DNA of 64,000 nucleotides from positions 1 to 64,000 of the forward strand of contig NZ_KQ948777.1 of assembly GCF_001514205.1 (NCBI RefSeq). Reading direction: 5' to 3'. The notes under the pieces were generated by a model, which saw nothing but the letters and a program-made list of their open reading frames with translations, had not been told where the DNA came from and did no database searches. The stretch is from Streptomyces griseoruber (GTDB taxonomy: Bacteria; Actinomycetota; Actinomycetes; Streptomycetales; Streptomycetaceae). Shown piece after piece: positions 35,071-44,620 of this stretch; positions within the stretch are counted from its first letter, which is position 1, and every line of letters starts with the position of its first letter. The translations under genes were made by a program, and so were the position numbers.

Positions 35071-35997
35071 ATGGAGCGCGCAGTGGAGAAGGTGAAGGGC
35101 CACACGGCGGGTGCCACGAGTGACCTGGGCGCCCATCTGCGCGCCCGCCGTGCGCAGGTGACCCCCGAGCAGGCCGGGCTGACCGCCGCCCCCGGCCCGC
35201 GCCGCACGCCGGGCCTGCGCCGGGAGGAGCTCGCCACGCTCGCCGGGATCAGCATCGACTACTACGTACGCCTGGAACGCGGCAAGGAGACCCGGCCCGG
35301 CCCCGCGGTCGTCGACGCCCTCGCCCGCGCCCTGCTCCTCGACGCGTCCGAGCACCGGCACCTGCGCGAGCTCGCTTCCCGTGCCGCCTACGCCCCCGAA
35401 GCGACGCCCGCCCCCGGCCACACCGTGAGACCACAGCTGATGGTGCTCCTCGAGTCCGTGCGCCCGAACGCCGCCTACGTCGTCAGCCGCACCCTGGACC
35501 TGCTCGCCTTCAACCCCGGCGCGCTCCGGCTCTTCGCCTGCCTGGCCGACTGGCCGCCGCCGCGGCGGAACTTCGCCCGCTACGCCTTCCTCCACCCCCT
35601 TGCCCGCGACGTACTCGACGACTGGGACGAGCAGGCCCGTGCCTGCGTCGGCCGGCTGCGCGCACTGGCCGGCACCGGACCGGATGCCCCGGACCTGGCC
35701 GACATGGTCGACGAACTCCTGGCGAAGAGCCCGGACTTCGCCGACCTGTGGAACCGCTTCGACGTCAAACCGCACGCCCCGGACCCCAAGACCTTCCACC
35801 ACCCCGACGTCGGCGACCTCCACCTCGGCTACGAGTCGATGCCGCTGGAGCACAGCCAGAAGCAGCGGTTCGTCGTGTTCTTCGCGGAGCCGGGCACCTC
35901 CGACCACGACAAACTGATCCTTCTCGACACGGAACACGCTGAGCTGGGCTCCGGGACGGGCGACAGGAACACCGGCCGGCCACGGCTGACGACCTGA
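35071..35997 (+). CDS. XRE-family regulator with MLTR/MmyB-like ligand domain (copy 2)
   Basis: Paralogue of the preceding gene, 308 residues. Within the HTH a 60-bp stretch differs at only one base (34227-34286 against 35246-35305), while the sensing domain has diverged (NAAYVVSRTLDLLAFNPGAL; NFARYAFLHPLARDVLDDWD). The tandem pair therefore looks like a local duplication in which DNA recognition has been kept and ligand recognition has changed. The ATG at 35071 starts MERAVEKVKGHTAGATSDLG. No target gene is obvious; the convergent aldehyde dehydrogenase ends 129 bp away. Confidence 0.87.
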   Translation: MERAVEKVKGHTAGATSDLGAHLRARRAQVTPEQAGLTAAPGPRRTPGLRREELATLAGISIDYYVRLERGKETRPGPAVVDALARALLLDASEHRHLRELASRAAYAPEATPAPGHTVRPQLMVLLESVRPNAAYVVSRTLDLLAFNPGALRLFACLADWPPPRRNFARYAFLHPLARDVLDDWDEQARACVGRLRALAGTGPDAPDLADMVDELLAKSPDFADLWNRFDVKPHAPDPKTFHHPDVGDLHLGYESMPLEHSQKQRFVVFFAEPGTSDHDKLILLDTEHAELGSGTGDRNTGRPRLTT

Positions 35998-36125
35998 CGC
36001 GCACCTGTGTGGTGCGGCTGCTCGGGGATACGCCCCGTTCGGGCCGGCGGACGACCTCGCGCCGCCGCGCCCTCGAGGCCATCGCGTCGAAGTACCGCAC
36101 CAACCCGGGCAACCCGTTGCAGGCT

Positions 36126-37649
<1,524 letters not shown>

Positions 37650-37705
37650 GCCGGTGTGCCTCCCTCAGCAGGGCCGCCCGCCGTTGGGCGGCTCTGCGCC
37701 GGAGG

Positions 37706-39028
37706 CTAGGGACCCGGACGTTGCAGCAACGTTGCGGTGATCCCCACCGCTCCCGGCCCGGGGTGGGTCCAGCCGTCCGGCGCCCTCAGTTCCGCTTCCA
37801 GCGCCGCCAGCCGCGCCCGTGTCGCCGCCGTCGGGCGGGCCGCCGCCAGCGCCCGCCAGACGTCCAGATCGTCCTCGCCCCACGGCGCGTGCGCCCAGTC
37901 CGCCAGGAGGTCGGGATCCCGACCGGCGATCAGCGCGGCCCGCAGACCGTCGGCGAGGCGCTGTCGCAGCCGTACGACCGCCGGGGCCTGCGACGCCGGC
38001 AGCAGCGGCCCGGAGTACGCCGCCGCGGCGGCCGTCAGGGCACCCGACGCCAGGCGCCGTTCGACGATCGCCACGTCCGATTCCAGCGGAACCGTGAGCC
38101 GATAGGGGCGCGAGGCCAGCAGCCCGGGGCCGAGCACCCCGCGCAGCCGGGCGAGTTCCGCCCGCAGGGTCACCGGCGTCACCGTCTCGTCCTCGTACAG
38201 CGCGCACAGCAACTCGTCGCCGGTCAGGCCCTCCGGATGACGGGCCAGCAGCACCAGGATCTCGCTGTGCCGACGGCTGAGCCGGACATTCCGGCCACCG
38301 GCGACCAGTCGTGCCTCGTCCCGGCCGAGCGCGGTCAGCTCCGGTACGTCGGGCTGCGGCAACTCGGGGGCGAGCAGCGCGAGCTGGGACTCCGCGGCCC
38401 GCGCGACCGCCTGGACGAAGCCCAGGCTGTGCGGATGCGCCAGACCGTTCCCGCCGGTGATGTCCACCGCGCCCAGCACCCGCCCGGTCCGTGGATCGTG
38501 CACCGGCGCCGCCGCGCAGGTCCATGGCTGCACCTGCCGGATGAAGTGCTCGGAGGCGAACACCTGCACCGGCCGGTCCAGGGCGACCGCCGTGCCCGGC
38601 GCGTTCGTCCCGACGGCGCTCTCCGCCCACCGCGCCCCCGGCACGAAGTTCATCGTCCCGGCCTGCTTGCGCGTCGCCGCATGGCCCTCGACCCACAGCA
38701 GTCTGCCGTGCGCGTCGCACACCGCGAGCAGGTGCTCGCCGTCGGCGGCGAACGTGCCCATGAGCTCCCGGAACAGCGGCATCACCCGCGCCAGCGGATG
38801 CTCGGACCGGTAGCTGCCGAGATCACCGTCGGTCAGCTCCACGCTCGCGGTGCCGTCGGGACCGACACCGGCCCGCGCCGAACGCCGCCACGAGTCGGCC
38901 ACGACCGCCCGCACCGGCCTCGGGACGGTGCCCGCCTCGGTGAACGTCTGGTACGCCCGGCGCAGGATCCGTGCCCGCTCGGCAGGGTCGGCCCCCGGTT
39001 CCAGGGCCACCCATGGATCGTTCGACAA
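37706..39028 (-). CDS. GAF-domain transcriptional regulator of aldehyde dehydrogenase
   Basis: Regulator of about 440 residues with no AAA+ domain. An AcoR-like N-terminal part (PVRAVVADSWRRSARAGVGP) leads to a GAF domain at about residues 65-210 (HLLAVCDAHGRLLWVEGHAA; GARWAESAVGTNAPGTAVAL; GRVLGAVDITGG). A winged-helix-like DNA-binding part follows (VRLSRRHSEILVLLARHPEG; LRAELARLRGVLGPGLLASR). The TTG at 39028 is chosen because GGGAGG lies 6 bases before it. The frame is open further up, but that stretch is built of 13-bp repeats, which would change frame with each copy and are more likely untranslated. It probably activates the aldehyde dehydrogenase 56 bp downstream. Confidence 0.78.
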   Translation of the reverse strand: MSNDPWVALEPGADPAERARILRRAYQTFTEAGTVPRPVRAVVADSWRRSARAGVGPDGTASVELTDGDLGSYRSEHPLARVMPLFRELMGTFAADGEHLLAVCDAHGRLLWVEGHAATRKQAGTMNFVPGARWAESAVGTNAPGTAVALDRPVQVFASEHFIRQVQPWTCAAAPVHDPRTGRVLGAVDITGGNGLAHPHSLGFVQAVARAAESQLALLAPELPQPDVPELTALGRDEARLVAGGRNVRLSRRHSEILVLLARHPEGLTGDELLCALYEDETVTPVTLRAELARLRGVLGPGLLASRPYRLTVPLESDVAIVERRLASGALTAAAAAYSGPLLPASQAPAVVRLRQRLADGLRAALIAGRDPDLLADWAHAPWGEDDLDVWRALAAARPTAATRARLAALEAELRAPDGWTHPGPGAVGITATLLQRPGP

Positions 39029-39051
39029 CTGGCCCTCCCGGGAGACGACAC

Positions 39052-39116
39052 GGCTGGGGACGTCGGCGGGGGACATCGGCTGGTGACATCGCCTGGCGAC
39101 TTCGGCTGGGGACATC
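39052..39116. repeat. five tandem 13-bp repeats upstream of the GAF regulator
   Basis: Units on the plus strand: GGCTGGGGACGTC, GGCGGGGGACATC, GGCTGGTGACATC, GCCTGGCGACTTC and GGCTGGGGACATC. They start 24 bp before the chosen start codon. The period is not a multiple of three, which argues for an untranslated role such as repeated operator sites. Confidence 0.85.
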
Positions 39117-39224
39117 GTCACTCCGGGGGTGCGGAGCGACAACCATTTGGACGCGGATCGTCCGAAGCCGCGCATCCGGTTCCGGTCCGGACCGGAACCG
39201 CCGCCCGTCGGACGCCGTTCGTCC

Positions 39225-39830
39225 TCAGGCGCCGTTGACGAGTCTCAGGTAACGCGCCCAGTCCCAGTTCGGGCCGGGATCGGTGTGGTCGGTGCCCGGC
39301 ACCTCGTAGTGGCCGATGATGTGCGCACGGTCCCGGGGGATGCCGTACCGCTCGCAGACCGACGCGGTGAGCCGGGCGGACCGCTCGTAGAGCGCGTCGG
39401 TGAAAGAGGCGGGGCGGTCCACCCATCCCTCGTGCTCGATGCCGACGCTGCGGGTGTTGACGTCCCAGTTCCCCGCGTGCCAGGCGATGTCGGACTCCCT
39501 TACGCACTGCGCCACATGCCCGTCGGCGGAGCGCACGACGTAGTGCGCGGACACCCTCTTCCTGGGGTTCTGGAAGACGGTCAGGGTCTTGGCGAACTCG
39601 GTCTGGGTGACGTGGATGACGACCCGGTCGACCGGATGGGACGTGGGGCGGTCGGCCGCCGTGTAGTTGGCCGCGGTCGCCGGCTGCCATTCGGCGGGCC
39701 GGTAGTCGACGGCCTGTGTCTGCGCACCGGCCGGCGGGTCCGGGAGCAGGGCGTACGGGACGGCCGCGAGCAGGGCGCCCCGCAGCAGCCGCCGTCTGGT
39801 GGGAAGGGACAGGGACACGGGTGTGGTCAT
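39225..39830 (-). CDS. secreted N-acetylmuramoyl-L-alanine amidase (Amidase_2/PGRP)
   Basis: Zinc amidase that cleaves the bond between muramic acid and the stem peptide. The 201-residue precursor has a twin-arginine signal (LPTRRRLLRGALLAAVPYAL), so Tat export is expected. The amidase fold follows: VDRVVIHVTQTEF (zinc His), VSAHYVVRSADGHVAQCVRE, DIAWHAGNWDVNTRSVGIEH and HIIGHYEVPGTDHTDPGPNW (second and third zinc ligands). Only the catalytic domain is present, with no binding repeats. The ATG at 39830 gives the signal peptide directly. It is a single gene. Confidence 0.9.
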   Translation of the reverse strand: MTTPVSLSLPTRRRLLRGALLAAVPYALLPDPPAGAQTQAVDYRPAEWQPATAANYTAADRPTSHPVDRVVIHVTQTEFAKTLTVFQNPRKRVSAHYVVRSADGHVAQCVRESDIAWHAGNWDVNTRSVGIEHEGWVDRPASFTDALYERSARLTASVCERYGIPRDRAHIIGHYEVPGTDHTDPGPNWDWARYLRLVNGA

Positions 39831-39991
39831 GGCTGGGCCTCCGTTCCGCGGAGGCCGACGGCTGCGCCCCGCGTCGATCACACTACGGCGACCGCCGGTC
39901 GGGCAGTGGGACGTCGGGCAGTTCGGTGGACGGGAGTCCGGATGGGGACAACTCGCTCACCCGAACGGGGAGTTCCGGTCACCCGACGGTG

Positions 39992-41203
39992 TCAGGAGCC
40001 GTCCGCCGCCACCGCCGCCGGGTCGTCCAGCACGGCCCGGACCACGGAGTGCGCGGCCCCCAGCAACGGACCCTCGGGGCCCAGCCGGGAGACGTACACG
40101 GGGCGGGCGGGGCCCGCCGTGCGCCGGGCGAGTTCGGACTCCAGCGACGGCAGCAGCCAGGGCGCGAGCCCGGCCAGCGCGCCGCCGAGCACGACGCTCT
40201 CGGGGTCCAGCAGATTGAGCGCACCGGTCAGGGCGATGCCGAGGGCCTTGCCCGCCTCGTGCAGGGCGCGCCGTACCTCGGGATCGCCGTCCGCCGCCCG
40301 ACCCGCGAGGAGGCCGACCCGGTCGCCCCCCGGCTCCAGCCCGGCCGCGCGCAGCACCGCCTCCTCGCCGGCGTACTGCTCCAGACACCCCCGGCCGCCG
40401 CAGCCGCACCGCGGCCCGTCGGGGTGGACCGGCACATGCCCGAGCTCGCCCGCGAAGCCGCGGGTGCCGCGCAGCAGGCTGCCGTCCACGACGACCGCGG
40501 CGCCGATGCCGATCTCCGCCGACACATGCAGGAAGTTCTGCGGGGTGTGCTCGCCGAGCCAGAGTTCGGCCAGTCCGCCGAAGTTGGCCTCGTTGTCCAC
40601 CGTCAGCGGCCAGTCGGCGGGCAGCAGGGCGCCGAGGTCGGTGTCGTGCCAGCCGAGGTTCGGGGCGCGTACGACGGTACGGGCGTCGCGGGCGATCAGG
40701 CCCGGGACGGCCACGGCGAGCCCGGCCGGCCACAGCCCCGCGCCCTCCGCCTCGGCGACGGCCTCGCGCAGCAGCCCGGTGAGTTCCTCGATCACCGGCT
40801 CGGGGGAGCGGCCCCGGTTGGTTCCGTGCCGCACGGCACGCGCGCGTACCTCGCCCCGCAGATCGACGACGCACACCGCGAGATGATCGACGCCGACCTC
40901 GGCGCCCAGCCCGGCCGGGCCGCGCCCGCTGACCGCGAGCGCAGACCCGGGCCGGCCCACCCGGCCCGGTCGCTCCGGGCCGAGCTCCTCCAGCAGTCCG
41001 GTGCGTATCAGCTCGTCGACGAGGGTGGACACCGCCGCACGGGTCAGGCCGATGCGGGAGGCGACCGCGGCCCGGGACAGCGGCCCCTCGGCGCTGACGG
41101 TGTGCATCACCCGCGCCAGGTTGCGGCGGCGCATGCCCTGCTGGGTGTCGGGCAGCGCACGCCCCGGGCCGGTGGCGCGGGCCTCGTGCAGCGGTGCGGT
41201 CAT
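39992..41203 (-). CDS. ROK-family repressor of the xylose locus
   Basis: DNA-binding ROK protein of 403 residues. The N-terminal winged HTH is RRRNLARVMHTVSAEGPLSR, AAVASRIGLTRAAVSTLVDE (about residues 25-65). The ROK/kinase fold has GAEVGVDHLAVCVVDLRGEV, VDNEANFGGLAELWLGEH and the zinc motif CGCGGRGCLEQY (about 266-277, preceded by GHVPVHPDG). It is most likely the xylose repressor because xylB and xylA follow. The gap to xylB consists wholly of 8-bp repeats. In S. coelicolor a related ROK protein (ROK7B7) controls xylose uptake. Confidence 0.87.
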   Translation of the reverse strand: MTAPLHEARATGPGRALPDTQQGMRRRNLARVMHTVSAEGPLSRAAVASRIGLTRAAVSTLVDELIRTGLLEELGPERPGRVGRPGSALAVSGRGPAGLGAEVGVDHLAVCVVDLRGEVRARAVRHGTNRGRSPEPVIEELTGLLREAVAEAEGAGLWPAGLAVAVPGLIARDARTVVRAPNLGWHDTDLGALLPADWPLTVDNEANFGGLAELWLGEHTPQNFLHVSAEIGIGAAVVVDGSLLRGTRGFAGELGHVPVHPDGPRCGCGGRGCLEQYAGEEAVLRAAGLEPGGDRVGLLAGRAADGDPEVRRALHEAGKALGIALTGALNLLDPESVVLGGALAGLAPWLLPSLESELARRTAGPARPVYVSRLGPEGPLLGAAHSVVRAVLDDPAAVAADGS

Positions 41204-41209
41204 GCCTCC

Positions 41210-41313
41210 GTCGATTCGTCGATTCGTCGATCAGTCGATACGCCGATACCCCGGCACCTCGGTACCCCGATACCTCGGTACTCCGATGTGTCGGCGCGTG
41301 GATATGTCGCGGC
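41210..41313. repeat. thirteen degenerate 8-bp tandem repeats between xylB and the ROK gene
   Basis: Successive 8-mers read GTCGATTC, GTCGATTC, GTCGATCA, GTCGATAC, GCCGATAC, CCCGGCAC, CTCGGTAC, CCCGATAC, CTCGGTAC, TCCGATGT, GTCGGCGC, GTGGATAT and GTCGCGGC. They start 7 bases after the ROK start-codon end and finish exactly at the xylB stop. The unit is close to GTCGATAC. Confidence 0.85.
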
Positions 41314-42759
41314 TCAGCCCGTGTGCGTGCTCCGCTCCAGCAGCGGGGCCGCGTCGGAGAGTACCCCGGCGATCCTGGCGAGCGTCGCGTCGTCCCGCTC
41401 CACGGCCTCGAGGACCGGGCCGCGCGCGGTGTTCCAGCGGCGGGCGACCGCGGCCGGGTCCTCGCCGGTCAGCAGCCCGGCCGCCTGTGCCGCCGCGCCC
41501 AGCGCGACGAGCTCCTTGGCCTCGGGGATCTGCACCGGCCGCCCCGACAGCCGCCGTACGGTCTGCTGCCAGGCCGTGCCCCGCGCGCCGCCGCCGATCA
41601 GCAGCAGCGGAGCCGACGGGTCCGCGTCCTCGTCGAGGACCAGGTCGAGCGCGCCGAGCAGCGAGTGCACGGCACCGTCGTAGGCGGCCTGCAGCAGCTG
41701 CCCGGCGGTGGTGTCGTGGCGCAGACCGTGCAGCAGACCCGAGGCGTTCGGCAGGTTCGGGGTGCGCTCGCCGTCCAGGTAGGGCAGGAGCGTGAGGTCG
41801 GCGGTGGGCTCCACGGCCTCCCGGTCCAGGCCCAGCAGGGCCGCGAGGCGGTCCACGGCGAGCGTGCAGTTCAGGGTGCAGGCCAGCGGCAGCCAGTCGC
41901 CGTGCGCGTCCGCGAAGCCCGCCACCGTGCCGGTCGGGTCGGCCGGCCGGTGCTTCGACACCGCGTACACCGTGCCGGACGTGCCGAGGCTCAGCACCGG
42001 AGTGCCCGGACGCAGCCCGAGGCCCAGCGCGGCAGCCGCGTTGTCGCCGGTGCCCCCGGCGACCAGCGTGCCCTTGGCGAACGGCAGGCCATGGGTGTCG
42101 CGCACGGTGCCCGCGATCTCGCCGGGCCGCACCACGCGGGGCAGCAGCGCCGGATCGAGGCCCACGCGCGCGAGGATCTCCTCGTCGTACCCCTCCGTCG
42201 CCGACGCCCACCAGCCGGTGCCGGAGGCGTCGCCGCGGTCGGTCGTGCCCTCGCCGGTGAGGCGCTCGGTCAGGTAGTCGTGGGGGAGCCGTACCGCCTT
42301 GGTGGCACGCAGCGCCTCCGGCTCGTTCTCGGCGAGCCACGCCCACTTCGTGACCGTGAAGGACGCGGCCGGGACGGATCCGGTGCGCTCGGCCCAGAAC
42401 TTCGCGCCGCCCAGCTCCTCGGTCAGCCGCCGGGCCTGGGGGGCCGACCGCACGTCGTTCCACAGCAGCGCGGGCCGCACCGGCTCGCCGTGCTCGTCCA
42501 GCGTGACCAGCCCGTGCTGCTGCCCGCCGATCGACACCGCGGCGGCCTCGCGCGCCGCCTCACCGCACTGGCGCAGCGCCTCGTGCAGCGCGTCCCACCA
42601 CTGACGCGGGTCGCTCTCGCGGCCGGCCCCGGCGGAGACCGTGTGCGGCGCCTGGCCGCTCGCGACGATCTCGCCGGTGCCCGCGTCGACGACCAGCGCC
42701 TTCGTGGACTGGGTGGACGAGTCCACACCGACGACGAGCGGACCCTCGGCTGCTGACAT
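41314..42759 (-). CDS. xylB: xylulokinase
   Basis: Phosphorylates D-xylulose to xylulose 5-phosphate. The 481-residue FGGY kinase starts VVGVDSSTQSTKALVVDAGT (phosphate loop), with VSIGGQQHGLV, GGTGDNAAAALGLGLRPGTP and VLSLGTSGTVYAVS, and the late LLLIGGGARGTAWQQTVRRL. The catalytic aspartate is expected in the RGDASG/GTGW region (about 225-235). The ATG at 42759 has GAGGGAGAA before it. It is divergent from xylA and upstream of the ROK gene on the same strand. Confidence 0.95.
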   Translation of the reverse strand: MSAAEGPLVVGVDSSTQSTKALVVDAGTGEIVASGQAPHTVSAGAGRESDPRQWWDALHEALRQCGEAAREAAAVSIGGQQHGLVTLDEHGEPVRPALLWNDVRSAPQARRLTEELGGAKFWAERTGSVPAASFTVTKWAWLAENEPEALRATKAVRLPHDYLTERLTGEGTTDRGDASGTGWWASATEGYDEEILARVGLDPALLPRVVRPGEIAGTVRDTHGLPFAKGTLVAGGTGDNAAAALGLGLRPGTPVLSLGTSGTVYAVSKHRPADPTGTVAGFADAHGDWLPLACTLNCTLAVDRLAALLGLDREAVEPTADLTLLPYLDGERTPNLPNASGLLHGLRHDTTAGQLLQAAYDGAVHSLLGALDLVLDEDADPSAPLLLIGGGARGTAWQQTVRRLSGRPVQIPEAKELVALGAAAQAAGLLTGEDPAAVARRWNTARGPVLEAVERDDATLARIAGVLSDAAPLLERSTHTG

Positions 42760-42823
42760 CGGGTTCTCCCTCAAGTTTTTCCGCGGCTCTGCGGGATCTG
42801 TCTTCCCAGAGATGCGTCCGCAT

Positions 42824-42854
42824 ACTAATTTGTAAACGGCCATGACGAAATAGT
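42824..42854. promoter_or_regulatory. imperfect inverted repeat in the xylA-xylB divergent promoter
   Basis: ACTAATTTGT (42824-42833) and ACGAAATAGT (42845-42854) are inverted copies matching at 8 of 10 positions, with an 11-base spacer. This is the lowest-GC patch between xylB and xylA and could be the ROK operator overlapping both promoters. Confidence 0.5.
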
Positions 42855-42899
42855 TCGCCACCGACCGCACGACCATCTGCACAGCAAGGAGCCGCGGCA

Positions 42900-44066
42900 A
42901 TGAGCTACCAGCCCACCCCTGACGACAGGTTCACCTTCGGCCTGTGGACCGTCGGCTGGCAGGGAAGGGACCCGTTCGGCGACGCCACGCGGCGCGCCCT
43001 CGACCCGGTCGAGACGGTTACGCGCCTGGCCGAGCTGGGCGCCTACGGCGTGACCTTCCACGACGACGACCTGATCCCGTTCGGGTCCTCCGACAGCGAG
43101 CGCGAGGAGCACATCAAGCGCTTCCGCCAGGCCCTGGACACCACCGGCATGACCGTGCCGATGGCCACCACCAACCTCTTCACGCATCCCGTCTTCAAGG
43201 ACGGCGCGTTCACCGCGAACGACCGCGACGTGCGCCGCTACGCCCTGCGCAAGACGATCCGCAACATCGACCTGGCCGCCGAGCTCGGCGCGAAGATCTA
43301 CGTCGCCTGGGGCGGCCGTGAGGGCGCGGAGTCCGGTGCCGCCAAGGACGTGCGCGTCGCCCTCGACCGCATGAAGGAGGCCTTCGACCTCCTCGGCGAG
43401 TACGTCACCTCCCAGGGCTACGACCTGAAGTTCGCGCTCGAGCCCAAGCCGAACGAGCCGCGCGGCGACATCCTGCTGCCCACCGTCGGCCACGCGCTCG
43501 CGTTCATCGACCGCCTGGAGCGCCCGGAGCTGTACGGCGTCAACCCGGAGGTCGGCCACGAGCAGATGGCGGGGCTGAACTTCCCGCACGGCATCGCACA
43601 GGCGCTGTGGGCGGGCAAGCTCTTCCACATCGACCTCAACGGCCAGTCCGGCATCAAGTACGACCAGGACCTGCGCTTCGGCGCCGGCGACCTGCGCTCC
43701 GCGTTCTGGCTGGTCGACCTGCTGGAGAGCGCCGGCTACGCGGGCCCGAAGCACTTCGACTTCAAGCCGCCGCGCACCGAGGACCTCGACGGCGTGTGGG
43801 CCTCGGCCGCGGGCTGCATGCGCAACTACCTGATCCTCAAGGAGCGCGCGGCCGCGTTCCGCGCCGACCCGGAGGTCCAGGAGGCCCTGCGCGCCTCCCG
43901 CCTCGACGAGCTGGCCCAGGCGACCGCCGCCGACGGTCTGCAGAGCCTGCTCGCCGACCGCACCGCGTTCGAGGACTTCGACGCCGACGCGGCCGCCGCC
44001 CGCGGCATGGCCTTCGAGCGCCTCGACCAGCTCGCGATGGACCACCTGCTGGGTGCCCGCGGCTGA
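42900..44066 (+). CDS. xylA: xylose isomerase
   Basis: Converts D-xylose to D-xylulose. The 388-residue protein is the classical Streptomyces type: YQPTPDDRFTFGLWTVGWQG at the start, FHDDDLIPFG, MATTNLFTHPVFKDGAFT (His54-type catalytic His region), KIYVAWGGREGAES, ALEPKPNEPRGDILLPTVGH (metal-site Glu 180s) and FHIDLNGQSGIKYDQDLRFG (Asp/His metal site). SD AAGGAG lies before ATG 42900. Divergent from xylB. A strong nested hairpin follows at 44082-44153. Confidence 0.97.
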   Translation: MSYQPTPDDRFTFGLWTVGWQGRDPFGDATRRALDPVETVTRLAELGAYGVTFHDDDLIPFGSSDSEREEHIKRFRQALDTTGMTVPMATTNLFTHPVFKDGAFTANDRDVRRYALRKTIRNIDLAAELGAKIYVAWGGREGAESGAAKDVRVALDRMKEAFDLLGEYVTSQGYDLKFALEPKPNEPRGDILLPTVGHALAFIDRLERPELYGVNPEVGHEQMAGLNFPHGIAQALWAGKLFHIDLNGQSGIKYDQDLRFGAGDLRSAFWLVDLLESAGYAGPKHFDFKPPRTEDLDGVWASAAGCMRNYLILKERAAAFRADPEVQEALRASRLDELAQATAADGLQSLLADRTAFEDFDADAAAARGMAFERLDQLAMDHLLGARG

Positions 44067-44081
44067 CGCGCCCCAGGACCG

Positions 44082-44153
44082 GACCTCCGCACGGAATACG
44101 CCGGAATCATGCCCTCCACGGCATGAGCCGGTATCAACTTCCGTGCGGAGGTC
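44082..44153. terminator. 72-nt nested inverted repeat downstream of xylA
   Basis: Outer arms GACCTCCGCACGGAA (44082-44096) and TTCCGTGCGGAGGTC (44139-44153) are perfect 15-bp complements. Inside is a second hairpin, CATGCC-CTCCAC-GGCATG, flanked by CCGG arms. It starts 16 bp after the xylA stop and can act as a terminator. Confidence 0.75.
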
Positions 44154-44186
44154 GTTCCCGGTCCCGTTCGCGGGGAGGCTGGACGT

Positions 44187-44570
44187 ATGGCCACGCCACC
44201 CGTACCGCCCCACCCGCCCGGCCCGCCGGGCGACACGCCGCCGCACGGCGGCTTCGGACCGCCCGCCCCCGGCTACGGCCCCGGCGGCCCCCGACGGCGC
44301 CGCAACCCGCTCATCGCGGTGCTCGTGCTGCTCGTCGCCGCCGGTGCCGTGCTCGTCGTCGTCCTGATGGCCTCGTCCGGCGACGACTCACCGGACGACA
44401 AGCCGACCGGCGGGACCGGCACCACGCCCGCCCCCTCGATCAGCCTCCCGGTGGAACTGCCCAGCACGCTGCCGAGCGAGCTGCCGTCCCAGCTCCCGAG
44501 CACCCTGCCGACGGAGCTGCCGAGCGACCTGGACTCGCTGCTCCCGTCCCTGACGGCGCTGTTGCCCTGA
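44187..44570 (+). CDS. small single-pass membrane protein with Leu-Pro-Ser repeats
   Basis: Not a family I recognise. The 127-residue protein has a Pro/Gly-rich cytoplasmic-like start (about 36 residues, ending RRRR), one membrane segment (NPLIAVLVLLVAAGAVLVVV, about 40-60) and an outer part made of LPSELPSQLPSTLPTELPSD-like repeats. The topology resembles streptomycete DUF-type membrane-anchored linkers. GGGGAGG precedes ATG 44187. It lies between two strong hairpins and is probably transcribed alone. Confidence 0.75.
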   Translation: MATPPVPPHPPGPPGDTPPHGGFGPPAPGYGPGGPRRRRNPLIAVLVLLVAAGAVLVVVLMASSGDDSPDDKPTGGTGTTPAPSISLPVELPSTLPSELPSQLPSTLPTELPSDLDSLLPSLTALLP

Positions 44571-44576
44571 GCCTTC

Positions 44577-44614
44577 ACGCGCGCGTGGAGGCGTACGAGA
44601 CCCCACGCGCGCGT
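44577..44614. terminator. bidirectional terminator hairpin
   Basis: Perfect 12-bp arms ACGCGCGCGTGG (44577-44588) and CCACGCGCGCGT (44603-44614) with a 14-base loop. It lies between a plus-strand and a minus-strand gene end. Confidence 0.75.
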
Positions 44615-44620
44615 ACGGCG

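Noticed and set aside
39052..41313. Tandem repeats considered as CRISPR
   Set aside because: Units are 8 or 13 bp with no unique spacers and no cas genes nearby.
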